This document shows positions 1 through 8,230 of a DNA stretch of 64,000 bases, one piece after another. Source of the stretch: HK1 sp965221725 (GTDB taxonomy: Bacteria > Pseudomonadota > Gammaproteobacteria > HK1); assembly GCA_965221725.1 (NCBI GenBank), contig OZ244909.1:1736001-1800000 (forward strand). Reading direction: 5' to 3'. Below the pieces are notes generated by a model. That model saw only the letters and a program-made list of their open reading frames with translations, was not told the DNA's origin and searched no databases. Within the stretch, counting starts at the first letter, position 1; each line of letters begins with the position of its first letter. A program made the position numbers and the translations under genes.

Positions 1-3000
1 ACACCGGCGCGAGCGCGGGCGCGGACTTCGCGGCCGGCCCGTACACGGTCGATTTCCCGGCGGGGGACACGCGGGCGACGCTGCGCATCGCCATCGAGGA
101 CGACAACTTGCCGGAGGAAAGCGAGGCGTTCAAGGTGACCATAGCCGCCCTGAACCTCCCCGCCGGGGTGTCGGTGGGCGCGCCCAGCGAGTCGATCGTC
201 ACCATCCGCGACGACGACAAGCCGCCCCCGGCCCCCACCGGCCTGACGGCGACGCCGGGCGCGGGGTCGGTGGCGCTCGCCTGGCGCTACGCGCCGCCCG
301 CCGCGCCCGCCGTCGACCGCACCGCCGACTTCCAGTACCGCCGGGGCACGGGCGACCCCGTCTCCTGGGGCGCCTGGACGACCATCCCCGGCAGCGGCCC
401 CGGCACGAGGAGCCACACGGCGAGGGGCCTGGCCGGCGGCACCGACTACGCCTTCCAGGTGCGGGCGCGGTCGCTGCCGGGGAGCGGGTTCAGGCTGGGC
501 CTGGAATCGGCCACGGCGCGCGCCACCCCCGCGGCCACCCCCGAGGCCGCCCTCGCCGGCAAGGTGCGGGCCTGGATGGCGGAGGCTTCGTGCGCCGCCG
601 AAGACGACTGCGTGGCGCACTGGAAGCGGGCGCTCAAGGCGCTCGGCGAGGCCGGCGCGGACCTGGCGGACGTCGAGCCGATGACCTTCGGCGAGGCGCT
701 GACGCTCGCGTACACGCCCGCCAGCCTGCTCGGGTACACGCCCGCCGCGGCGCACGGCGCGCGCTGGCTCGAGGTGGCGAAGGCGCTGCGGGCGATGGAG
801 GTGGAGCGGGTGGCCATCACCATCGCCGCCTCGCCGGCCGGGCCGGTCGCCGAGGGCGCGGAAGTGACGTTCACGCTGACGGCGGCCGCGGCGCCGTCGA
901 CGACCTTCGACGTCTTCGTCGACGTCGCGGACGCGCCGGAGGGCGACTTCCTCGCCGACGACGACGAGGGCCGGCGGCGGGTGCGGCTCAAGGCGGGCGA
1001 GACCACGGCGACGTTCACAGTCAAGACCCGCGACGACGGCGCCGACGAGCCGGACGGCGCCATCGCCGCGACGCTGGCCGCGCTGCCGTCCGTCTACACG
1101 CTGGGCAGCCCCGCGTCGGCGTCGGTGCAAGTGACCGACAACGACGGGGAGGGGGGCGCGACCGGCCTGACCACAGCGACGACCGACGGGGAGGCCACCG
1201 AGGGCAGCACCACGGACACGGCGACCTTCACGGTGGTGCTCGACACCGAGCCGACGGCCAGTGTCACGGTGACGGTGACCGCCCCCGCCGGGCTGACGCT
1301 CGACGGCCCGGACGGCGCCACCGCGTTCACCAGCAGCGAGCCCCTCGCCTTCACCACGGGCAACTGGAACAGCGCGCAGACGGTGACGGTGCGCGCCACC
1401 GACGACAGCACGGACAGCCCCATCGGGCGGGAGCTGACGGTCACCTATGCCGCGGCCTCGTCGGACGACGACTACAGCGGCCTGAGCGGCGATGCGGCCA
1501 CCGTCACGGTGGTGGACAACGACCCGACCACGGTGACCCTGGCGGGGACCGCCGGGGATGTCGTGGAGGGCGCGGCGAAAACCTTCACGATCACCCTGGG
1601 CCGCGGGCTGGTGGATGGCGAGACGCTGCCGATGCCCCTGACCTTCGGTGGCGACGCCACGCGCAACACCGACTACACGGTGGCCTGCCCCGACACCCTG
1701 CCCGACGGCGTGACCTGCAACAACCTCAACACCGAGACGACCCCGACGGTGACCTTCACCGGCCCGTCCACGGGGGCAACGGCGACCGAGGTGACGCTGA
1801 CGCTGAGCGCCGCTACCGACAACACCGCCGAGGTGGGCGGCGAGACGGTGGCCATCGGCCTCGGCACGCTGAACGCGAGTTCGGGCACCGGCCTCGAGGG
1901 CGGCGCGTCCGGCACCGACAACCTGGATGACTTCAGCATCACCGACCCCAACACCGCCCCGGTGGTGGCGACCGGCCTGACGGCGGTGGCGGGCGACCAG
2001 CAGGTCGCCCTGAGCTGGACGGACCCGAGCAACAGCGCCATCGACAGCTGGCAGTTCCGCCAGCGCACCCCGCCGGACACCGGCACCTGGGGGAGCTGGA
2101 CGGCCATCGCCAGCAGCACCGCCACGACGACCACCCACACGGTGACGGGCCTCACCAACGGCACCGCCTACGGCTTCCAGGTGCGCGCGGTGGCCGGGAC
2201 GCTTCAGGGCACCGAGTCGTCCGAGGCGACGGCGACGCCGGGCGCGGAATGCGAGCTGACCAATAACCTCGCGGCGGACATCCAGGCGTGGCGCGGAGAG
2301 ACCGGCCACGGCCAAGAGCACATCGACCGCTGGACCCGGGTGCTGATCGCGCTCGGGGTGGAGAGGGGCCCGCTCGCGCCGATGTCCTTGGAGGAGGCGC
2401 AGGATTACCTCGGCCGGGGCTGGAACCGGTGGAAGCAGGTCGTCGCGGACCTCCGGTGCAAGGAGATGCGTGACGCGACGCTGCCGGCGGTGACGGTCTC
2501 CGCCGGCGGGAGCGTGACCGAGGGGGAGAACGCGACCTTCACGCTCGCCGTCAGCTCGCCGCCGGCGGCGGACCTGACGGTGAAGTACTACGTGTCGGAC
2601 GCCGAGGGTGCGGACTTCGTGGACGCTGACAACGAAGGCGCGAAGACCATGATTATCGGCACGGGAGAGTGGCCCAAGGAGATACCGGTGGCGACCAGGG
2701 CGGACGAAAACACCGAGACCAACGGCCCGGTGACGGTGACGCTGAACCCCAGCGCGGGCTACCGGGTCGGCGCCCCGGCCTCGGCCCAGGTGACGGTGAT
2801 GGACGACGATGCGCCGCCGGGAGCGATTGAGGTCTCCATCGATGACGCGACGGTGAGCGAGGGGGGCACCATGAAGTTCCGCATCACGCTGTCGGCGCCC
2901 GCCCCGGGCCTGACGCTGGTGTTCTGGAGGACCCGGCAGTCGTCACCGGTGTCGGCGAGGCAGAATGTGGACTACCGGGGCCGGGACTGGGTCATGTTCT

Positions 3001-4682
3001 TCTACAAGGGCCAGCGAACCAAGCAGGCGCCCGTCCCCACGGTGAACGACGCGCATGACGAAGGTGATGAGACCTTCGAGGTGGTGATCGAAAGTGCAAC
3101 TCTCCATCGCGGCCAGCCCTTGACCATCACGAAGGCCGTGGCCAAGGGCACCATCACCAACTCGGACCCGCTGCCGGCGGCCTATCTCGCGCGCTTCGGG
3201 CGCACCGTCGCCGAGCAGGCGCTGGAGGGCATTGCGGACCGGATAGGCGCACCGCGCACCCCGGGGACGGAGGGGGCCTTCGCGGGCACCGCCCTTGGCG
3301 CGTCGACCGACGACGAGGCGGCCGCGGAGATTGGGCGCGAGGGGGGGTGCGTCATGTCCGCGCTCGGGCGCGATAGTGCGCCGGACACGGACGGCGCGAA
3401 GGCTCCCATCGACGAGTGCGCGGCCATGGAGACGCGCGCGATGGGCGAGGGCGAGGCGCTCCTCGGATCCCACTTCACGTTCACCCGCCCGGCCGATGCG
3501 ACGGGCGGCACGCTCGCCTTCTGGGGCCGGGCGAGCCGGAACACCTTCGACGGCGCCGAGCGCGACGCCGGCACCGCCATCACCCTCGAGGGCACGGTGA
3601 CCACGGCGCTGCTCGGGGCGGACTACGCCCGCGGCGACTGGCTCTTCGGCCTTGCGCTGACGCAGAGCACCTCCGAAGGAAGCTACTCCGGCGGGGGCGC
3701 GCCGGGCTGCTCCGAAGCCGAGGACGAAGGGCCGACGCGGTGCGACAGTGCGGGAGGCGCGGGCAGCGGCGCGGTGGACGCATCGCTGAGCGCCGCGCTC
3801 CCCTACGCCTCCGTGCACGCCACCCCCCGCCTCAAGCTCTGGGGCGCCGCGGGCCTCGGCGCGGGCGAAGTGACGCTGAAGACGCAGGAGGCGCGCTACC
3901 GCGCCGACACCGAGTGGACGATGGCGGCGGCGGGGCTGCGGAGCGACCTGCTCGACGCCGGCACCGGCCCCACCTTGGCGCTCACCGCCGACGCCCTGTG
4001 GACCCGCACCGCCTCGGAGCGCACCCGCGACCTCGCGGCCTCGGACTCCGACGTGACCCGCCTCCGGCTCGGCGTCGAGGGGCGCTACCGCTTCGCCCTC
4101 GCCGACGACAGCCAGCTCACGCCCCGGCTCGAAACGGGGGTGCGCCACGACGGCGGCGATGCCGAGACCGGCCTCGGGGTCGAGCTCGGCGGCGGACTCG
4201 CCTTGAGCGCCCCGACCCTCGGCCTCACCCTCGATGTCTCGGGCCGCACCCTCATCGCCCACGACGACGACGACCTGAAGGACCGCGGCCTCTCCGCCGC
4301 GCTCACCTTCGACCCCCGTCCGGAGAGCGCGCGGGGGCCGTCGCTCAGTCTCCGCCAGGACGTCGGCGACCGCGCCGAAGGCGGACTCGACGCGCTCTTC
4401 GCCCCCGACCCGCTCGCGGAGCGCACCGAGAGCACCGCCACCGCGCGCTGGACGCTCGAAGGGGCCTGGGGCTTCTCCGCCCTCGGCGGGCGCTTCACCG
4501 CCGGCCCCCACGCCGCCCTCGGGCTCAGCCCCGACACCCGCGACGCCACCCTCGGCTGGCGACTCACACCGCAAGCCCCCGCCGCCCCCGACCTCACCTT
4601 CGACGTCAAGGCGACGCGCCGCGAGGATGACCTCGACGCGCCGGAGCACACCGTCGGCATCGAGGCCACCGTGCGCTGGTGA
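1..4682 (+). CDS. Calx-beta / fibronectin-III surface protein with autotransporter-like barrel (5' partial)
   Basis: Large repetitive exported protein whose beginning lies left of the window; the frame is open from base 3. About 1,560 residues are visible. Seen in order: end of a Calx-beta domain; an FN3 domain (about 220-520); a Trp-rich helical module (544-813); two or three Calx-beta-type units ending in acidic DxD/DND turns; a second FN3 (about 1970-2240); a second helical module (about 2250-2475); two more Calx-beta units; then from about 3180 a region starting with AYLARFGRTVAEQALEGI, followed by alternating amphipathic strands that end in Trp. That ending fits an outer-membrane beta-barrel such as an autotransporter translocator. 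Inference: a cell-surface adhesin or calcium-binding passenger anchored by its own barrel. Ligand unknown. The high GC content throughout produces long shadow frames on the other strand. Confidence 0.85.
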   Translation, partial: TGASAGADFAAGPYTVDFPAGDTRATLRIAIEDDNLPEESEAFKVTIAALNLPAGVSVGAPSESIVTIRDDDKPPPAPTGLTATPGAGSVALAWRYAPPAAPAVDRTADFQYRRGTGDPVSWGAWTTIPGSGPGTRSHTARGLAGGTDYAFQVRARSLPGSGFRLGLESATARATPAATPEAALAGKVRAWMAEASCAAEDDCVAHWKRALKALGEAGADLADVEPMTFGEALTLAYTPASLLGYTPAAAHGARWLEVAKALRAMEVERVAITIAASPAGPVAEGAEVTFTLTAAAAPSTTFDVFVDVADAPEGDFLADDDEGRRRVRLKAGETTATFTVKTRDDGADEPDGAIAATLAALPSVYTLGSPASASVQVTDNDGEGGATGLTTATTDGEATEGSTTDTATFTVVLDTEPTASVTVTVTAPAGLTLDGPDGATAFTSSEPLAFTTGNWNSAQTVTVRATDDSTDSPIGRELTVTYAAASSDDDYSGLSGDAATVTVVDNDPTTVTLAGTAGDVVEGAAKTFTITLGRGLVDGETLPMPLTFGGDATRNTDYTVACPDTLPDGVTCNNLNTETTPTVTFTGPSTGATATEVTLTLSAATDNTAEVGGETVAIGLGTLNASSGTGLEGGASGTDNLDDFSITDPNTAPVVATGLTAVAGDQQVALSWTDPSNSAIDSWQFRQRTPPDTGTWGSWTAIASSTATTTTHTVTGLTNGTAYGFQVRAVAGTLQGTESSEATATPGAECELTNNLAADIQAWRGETGHGQEHIDRWTRVLIALGVERGPLAPMSLEEAQDYLGRGWNRWKQVVADLRCKEMRDATLPAVTVSAGGSVTEGENATFTLAVSSPPAADLTVKYYVSDAEGADFVDADNEGAKTMIIGTGEWPKEIPVATRADENTETNGPVTVTLNPSAGYRVGAPASAQVTVMDDDAPPGAIEVSIDDATVSEGGTMKFRITLSAPAPGLTLVFWRTRQSSPVSARQNVDYRGRDWVMFFYKGQRTKQAPVPTVNDAHDEGDETFEVVIESATLHRGQPLTITKAVAKGTITNSDPLPAAYLARFGRTVAEQALEGIADRIGAPRTPGTEGAFAGTALGASTDDEAAAEIGREGGCVMSALGRDSAPDTDGAKAPIDECAAMETRAMGEGEALLGSHFTFTRPADATGGTLAFWGRASRNTFDGAERDAGTAITLEGTVTTALLGADYARGDWLFGLALTQSTSEGSYSGGGAPGCSEAEDEGPTRCDSAGGAGSGAVDASLSAALPYASVHATPRLKLWGAAGLGAGEVTLKTQEARYRADTEWTMAAAGLRSDLLDAGTGPTLALTADALWTRTASERTRDLAASDSDVTRLRLGVEGRYRFALADDSQLTPRLETGVRHDGGDAETGLGVELGGGLALSAPTLGLTLDVSGRTLIAHDDDDLKDRGLSAALTFDPRPESARGPSLSLRQDVGDRAEGGLDALFAPDPLAERTESTATARWTLEGAWGFSALGGRFTAGPHAALGLSPDTRDATLGWRLTPQAPAAPDLTFDVKATRREDDLDAPEHTVGIEATVRW
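544..813 (+). repeat. Helical Trp-rich module, copy 1, in the surface protein
   Basis: An alpha-helical insert of about 80 residues between an FN3 and a Calx-beta domain, pattern W-x(n)-HWKRALKALG ... PMTFGEAL ... ARWLEVAKAL. It resembles the module at 2250-2475. I do not know a family name for it. Confidence 0.6.
2250..2475 (+). repeat. Helical Trp-rich module, copy 2, in the surface protein
   Basis: Second copy: AWRGET ... IDRWTRVLIALG ... APMSLEEAQDYL ... WNRWKQVVADL. The shared pattern RW-x-R-x-L-x-ALG, then PM(T/S)xxEA, then W-x-x-V-x-x-L with copy 1 argues for a real repeated domain rather than a linker. Confidence 0.6.
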
Positions 4683-4873
4683 GCGCAGCACAGCGCTCCC
4701 CGCGCCCAGGCGCGGCGCCGGTCAATCGGTCAATCGGGTGGATGGCGTCCCGCGCCCATCATCGCCGCCGCTGGAGTCGGACAGGCAACGCGCCGCCGCG
4801 CACGGTGGGCGGCCATCCCGTCATCGAACGGAATCTGTGCGGCATCAAGAATCCGCGCGCGCCCACATGGTCA

Positions 4874-5036
4874 TCAGAGGGCGCGGGTGAGACAGACGCG
4901 CGAGAGGAACTGCGACGGGTCGCGGTAGTCCGGAGGCGCAGTCCCGGCGACTACCTGCTCAAGCGCAATCGCGAACTCGTCCGGGCTGGATCGGCCTTCG
5001 CGTACTTCCTGCCGGAGGGTGACGATCTTGCACCGG
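4874..5036 (-). pseudogene. Remnant of the 3' end of a large ATPase-like gene (DUF499-like tail)
   Basis: The last ~53 codons before a stop read like the C-terminus of a DUF499-type protein, including the segment PPDYRDPSQF followed by SRVCLTRAL. No upstream part of such a gene exists; the frame runs into unrelated sequence. The family assignment is from memory of such C-termini and is tentative. Together with the transposase fragment next to it, it marks a decayed mobile or defence locus. Confidence 0.35.
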
Positions 5037-5081
5037 GGGCTACCGCTGCCCTGTGCCCACATTGGGTGCTGGACAAGGGGA

Positions 5082-5195
5082 TTCGAGCAAGCGCGGTTCA
5101 AGCCAGCCGGCGCGCAGGGTCCGGAACCAGCGCTCGATTTTCCCCTTGCCGGCGGCCTGTACGAGCTCCTGGTTCCGTAGCGGTTTCTTCGCCTC
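5082..5195 (-). pseudogene. Fragment of an integrase-core (rve/DDE) transposase
   Basis: The minus strand encodes about 38 residues containing AAGKGKIERWFRTLRAGWL, the segment that carries the catalytic Glu of integrase-core transposases (usual form GKGKIERWFRT). No start, no upstream DD residues and no terminal repeats remain, so this is a dead fragment. The stretch 4683-4873 between the surface-protein gene and this debris shows no gene. Confidence 0.6.
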
Positions 5196-5207
5196 GGGAC
5201 TCCGCGT

Positions 5208-5462
5208 TTACGAGTCGCCCTCGGTGCCCGGGGCGGCACTGGCGAGCAACGTCACCAGCACTGCCACCGTGCCTTCAAGCCGCGCGACGCGATCGGACAG
5301 GTCGCGCAGCTCTCCGGACAGCGACCACAGGAACACGAGCACTGCAACGATACCCGCCAGGGAGCCCCAATCGGCGAATCGCATTCCCCGGATGATCGGC
5401 TTGCCGCCGAGGATGTCGGAGCGAACGGTGATGCGATCGAGCAGACTGGTCTCTTGATTCAT
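5208..5462 (-). CDS. Small chimeric protein: DUF433-like start joined to a membrane segment and coiled coil
   Basis: 84 residues. The start, LLDRITVRSDILGGKPIIRG, is typical of DUF433 antitoxin-like proteins. After residue 30 it changes to a hydrophobic segment (GSLAGIVAVLVFLWSL), then a short heptad-like stretch (LRDLSDRVARLEGTVAVLVTLL). A normal DUF433 protein continues with an HTH-like region, which is missing here. Its ATG overlaps the stop of the upstream hydrolase gene by 4 bases (ATGA), so it could be translated by coupling. Probably a fusion of two gene pieces; whether it is functional is unclear. Confidence 0.5.
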   Translation of the reverse strand: MNQETSLLDRITVRSDILGGKPIIRGMRFADWGSLAGIVAVLVFLWSLSGELRDLSDRVARLEGTVAVLVTLLASAAPGTEGDS

Positions 5463-6505
5463 GGCTGTTCCCTTCGATTGGAGGGTGAGTTCGTTGCGAG
5501 CAGTTCTCTGACGCAGCCGTCGAGGAACCGCAGGAAGCCGCTCCCCGTGCGGCTCGGGCTCGCCACGCCGTGGCCCCAGGGCGAGGCGTAGGGGCGCAGC
5601 TCGGCGTTCGGCATGTGCGCGGCCTCGATGGCGTTGTCCTCGGGCGGGAAGTAGAGGTCCGTGGTGCAGGGGACAAGGATCGCGCGGGCGCGGATTGCCG
5701 CCAGGGCGCGCTCGAAGTCCCCGCGGTAGCGTTCGTTGGCGCTCACGTCGCCGTGCCGCCAGGTGTGGAGCTTGGCCAGCAGGTCGTTGGCGTCCCAGTC
5801 GAGGTGGTCGTGCTCCCAGTCGAGCAGCAGTTCCTCGAACGTCTCGAAGCCGAGTTCGCGGTGAAGCCGCTCGCGATAGAAGGCCTGGGAGTACGACCAC
5901 CCCGCGTACACCCGCCCGAATGCCCGTAGCCCCACCTCCGGCGGCGACGTGTAGTCACCCCCTGCAAAGGCGCGGTCCGCCGTGAGCGCCGCCTTCACCC
6001 CCTCCAGGAACACCCGGTTGTGCGGCGAAGTACGCGCCGATGCGCAAAACGGCAGGATGGCATCGACCATGTCCGGGAACTGCGCCCCCCATTCGTAGGA
6101 CTGGCACCCGGCCATGGACCACCCCATGACCAGGGCGATGCGCTTCACCCCGAGCGCCTCGGTGAGCAGCCGGTGCTGGCAGGCGACGTTGTCGTGCACG
6201 GTGACGGCGGGAAACCGCGGGCCGTCGAAGGGCGGCGCGGTGTTGCTCGGCGAAGACGAGAGACCGTTGCCGAACATGTTGACCGACACGATGAACCAGC
6301 GCTTCGGATCGAGCGCCGGCACCGCCCGCAGATAGCCTTCGTTGCGCACATGCGTGCCGGTATAGAAGGTGGGCATGACGATGACGTTGGCGCCGCTCGC
6401 ATCGAGCGTGCCGTACGTCCGGTAGGCAAGCCGCGCATCCGGCAGGGTGACACCGCCCTGCAGCGTCACCTCGCCGAGTTCGAATATCTCGTGGTCGGGC
6501 GTCAT
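5459..6505 (-). CDS. Alpha/beta-fold hydrolase, homoserine O-acetyltransferase (MetX)-like family
   Basis: 348 residues with the fold and motifs of the MetX/HAT family: LAYRTYGTLD near the start, MGWSMAGCQSYEW around the nucleophile elbow, and a C-terminal SPWGHG where the catalytic His sits. The elbow reads G-W-S-M-A-G, a Ser nucleophile. It begins at the last base of the glutamine-synthetase-like gene (TGATG), so the two are translationally coupled. MetX homologues in catabolic clusters are often simple hydrolases rather than acyltransferases. No other methionine genes are nearby, so I infer hydrolysis of an ester or amide made or used by the neighbouring ligase. Alternative: a true homoserine acetyltransferase. 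Confidence 0.8.
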   Translation of the reverse strand: MTPDHEIFELGEVTLQGGVTLPDARLAYRTYGTLDASGANVIVMPTFYTGTHVRNEGYLRAVPALDPKRWFIVSVNMFGNGLSSSPSNTAPPFDGPRFPAVTVHDNVACQHRLLTEALGVKRIALVMGWSMAGCQSYEWGAQFPDMVDAILPFCASARTSPHNRVFLEGVKAALTADRAFAGGDYTSPPEVGLRAFGRVYAGWSYSQAFYRERLHRELGFETFEELLLDWEHDHLDWDANDLLAKLHTWRHGDVSANERYRGDFERALAAIRARAILVPCTTDLYFPPEDNAIEAAHMPNAELRPYASPWGHGVASPSRTGSGFLRFLDGCVRELLATNSPSNRREQP

Positions 6506-7920
6506 CAGTAGAGCCGCAGATACTCCTGCACCTCCCAGTCCGTCACCGCCTGGTGGTAGCGCTCCCACTCGTCGATCTTGTAGCGCAGGAAGGAGCTCAA
6601 CATGGCGGGGCCGAGCACCTCGGTGGCGAGCGGATCGTCTTTGAGGATCTCGGTCGCTTCGAGCAGGTTCCTCGGCAGGCGCTGCCCGCCGTCGGCGCGG
6701 ATTTCCTCGTCGGTGAGCGCGTAGAGGTCCCGGTCGAGCGGCGGCCCCGGGTCGATGCCCTCCTCCACCCCGGCGACCGTGGCCGCGGTGGTCATCCCGA
6801 GCGACAGGTACGGGTTCATGCACATGTCGGCGGCGCGGTTCTCGATGCAGAACCGGTTCTGCGGCAGGCGCAGCATGCAGGAGCGGTTGTTGTTGCCGTA
6901 GGTCATGTGGGTGGGCGCCCAGGTCACGGTGCCGCCCTCGAACCCACCGACCCGGGGCACGAGCCCGTTGTAGGAATTGACGGTCGAGCAGGCGATGGCG
7001 GTGATCGCCCCGCCGTGACGCAGCAACCCGCCGACCGCACCGTAGGCCGCGTCGGACCAGCCGCCGGCCGCCTCGAAGATGTTGGCCCCGGGGGCGTCGA
7101 TCCGCTGCATCGAGTAGTTGATGTGGGCGCCGGAGCGCCAGTCGCCGATGGTCGGCTTGGGCATGAAGGTAACGAACATGCCGTGCTTCTTGGCGACCTC
7201 CTTCAGCAGCACCCGCAGGAACACCAGCCGGTCCGCCATCTGCAGAACGTTGGTGTAGCCGAAGTCGAGTTCGAACTGGGAGTAGGCGCCCTCCGCGACC
7301 ACATCCTTCAACCCCCAGCCGAGCTCCTCCAGGATGTCGATCAGCGCGCCGAGGAACCCCATGGAGTCGACGGAATACTCGGCGTCGTAGCCGAACGCCT
7401 GCCGCCGCGGGCGCACCCCTTCGCCGGGGAGCGGGTCGTCGTCGAACGCCTTGACCGGCCGGCCGTCGCGCCAGCGCATGGTGATGAACTCCGGCTCGAT
7501 GCCCGCGAACCCCGCGTAGCCCTTCGCTGCGACTGCGCTCACCACGCGCTTCAGCGCGCTGCGGGGGCACAGGTTGTAGGGCGCGTCCTCCCACCAGAGA
7601 TCGGCGAACATCCACGCGCAAGCGCGATCCCAGGGGCAGATGACCAGGGTGTCGAGGTCGGGGACCGGGATCTGGTCGGAGTCGGCCGGGGTGAGTTCGG
7701 GCACGAAGGAGACGGAGTGCACGGCAAACTGCGGACCCTTGCCCATGCACAGGTCCTCGAAGTTGCTGAGCGGCACCGGCTTGGTCTTCGGCACGCCGAG
7801 CATGTCGATCCAGCACGAGAGCACGTAGCGGACGCCGGCCTCGGCGAGCTTCGCCTTCGCCTCGCGCACGCGCTCGAGGTCGGGAAGCGCCTCGGCCATG
7901 TTCCTTGGTGTGGTACTCAT
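6505..7920 (-). CDS. Glutamine-synthetase-family ligase (gamma-glutamyl-amide/polyamine type)
   Basis: 471 residues; the ATG at 7920 was chosen because the family's N-terminal homology starts just after it and an AAGGGGA ribosome site lies upstream. The longer frame starting at 8058 adds 46 unlike residues. Metal-ligand segments are present: GIEPEF, EGAYSQFELDF, SGAHINYS, and ENRAADMCMNPYL in place of the usual ExRxPD loop. It is closer to PuuA/GMAS/aniline-type glutamine synthetases, which join glutamate to an amine, than to housekeeping GlnA; the adenylylation-site region of GlnA is not evident. The setting, beside a Rieske oxygenase, recalls aniline and amine catabolism, where such a ligase activates the amine. 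Substrate unknown. Confidence 0.85.
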   Translation of the reverse strand: MSTTPRNMAEALPDLERVREAKAKLAEAGVRYVLSCWIDMLGVPKTKPVPLSNFEDLCMGKGPQFAVHSVSFVPELTPADSDQIPVPDLDTLVICPWDRACAWMFADLWWEDAPYNLCPRSALKRVVSAVAAKGYAGFAGIEPEFITMRWRDGRPVKAFDDDPLPGEGVRPRRQAFGYDAEYSVDSMGFLGALIDILEELGWGLKDVVAEGAYSQFELDFGYTNVLQMADRLVFLRVLLKEVAKKHGMFVTFMPKPTIGDWRSGAHINYSMQRIDAPGANIFEAAGGWSDAAYGAVGGLLRHGGAITAIACSTVNSYNGLVPRVGGFEGGTVTWAPTHMTYGNNNRSCMLRLPQNRFCIENRAADMCMNPYLSLGMTTAATVAGVEEGIDPGPPLDRDLYALTDEEIRADGGQRLPRNLLEATEILKDDPLATEVLGPAMLSSFLRYKIDEWERYHQAVTDWEVQEYLRLY

Positions 7921-8016
7921 CGGGTGGGTCCCCTTCGCGGTGGTGGATGTCCGCTCGATGCCGTGGTCGATGATGGGCTCGACGTGTGAGCGGGGTCGAT
8001 GCGGATGAATCAGGAT

Positions 8017-8049
8017 TTTCGATTGACTTATTCTGACGATCCATCGAAA
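8017..8049. promoter_or_regulatory. Possible operator in the divergent promoter region
   Basis: The 310 bases between the glutamine-synthetase-like gene (-) and the first Rieske gene (+) hold an AT-richer island with inverted arms TTTCGAT and ATCGAAA (8017-8023, 8043-8049). This is suitable for a regulator controlling both directions. No regulator gene is adjacent. Confidence 0.3.
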
Positions 8050-8230
8050 GATTTGCATTGTCCTTCGTGAGCGAGCACTTCCATGACCACTGCGACATCG
8101 TCCGCGTCGAGGTCATGGCCCGGACCGGAATGTTCAGGAACCGGTGCCGGCTCGAGCGGCACACGCCACCGGCCGGCGACCCTCCCTCTCTCCGGAGGGC
8201 CGCCGGCATGAGCTCCGGTCGCCGCAATCC

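Noticed and set aside
590..1930. A 446-residue plus-strand frame inside the surface-protein gene
   Set aside because: Arg/Gly/His-rich shadow frame of the Calx-beta coding sequence.
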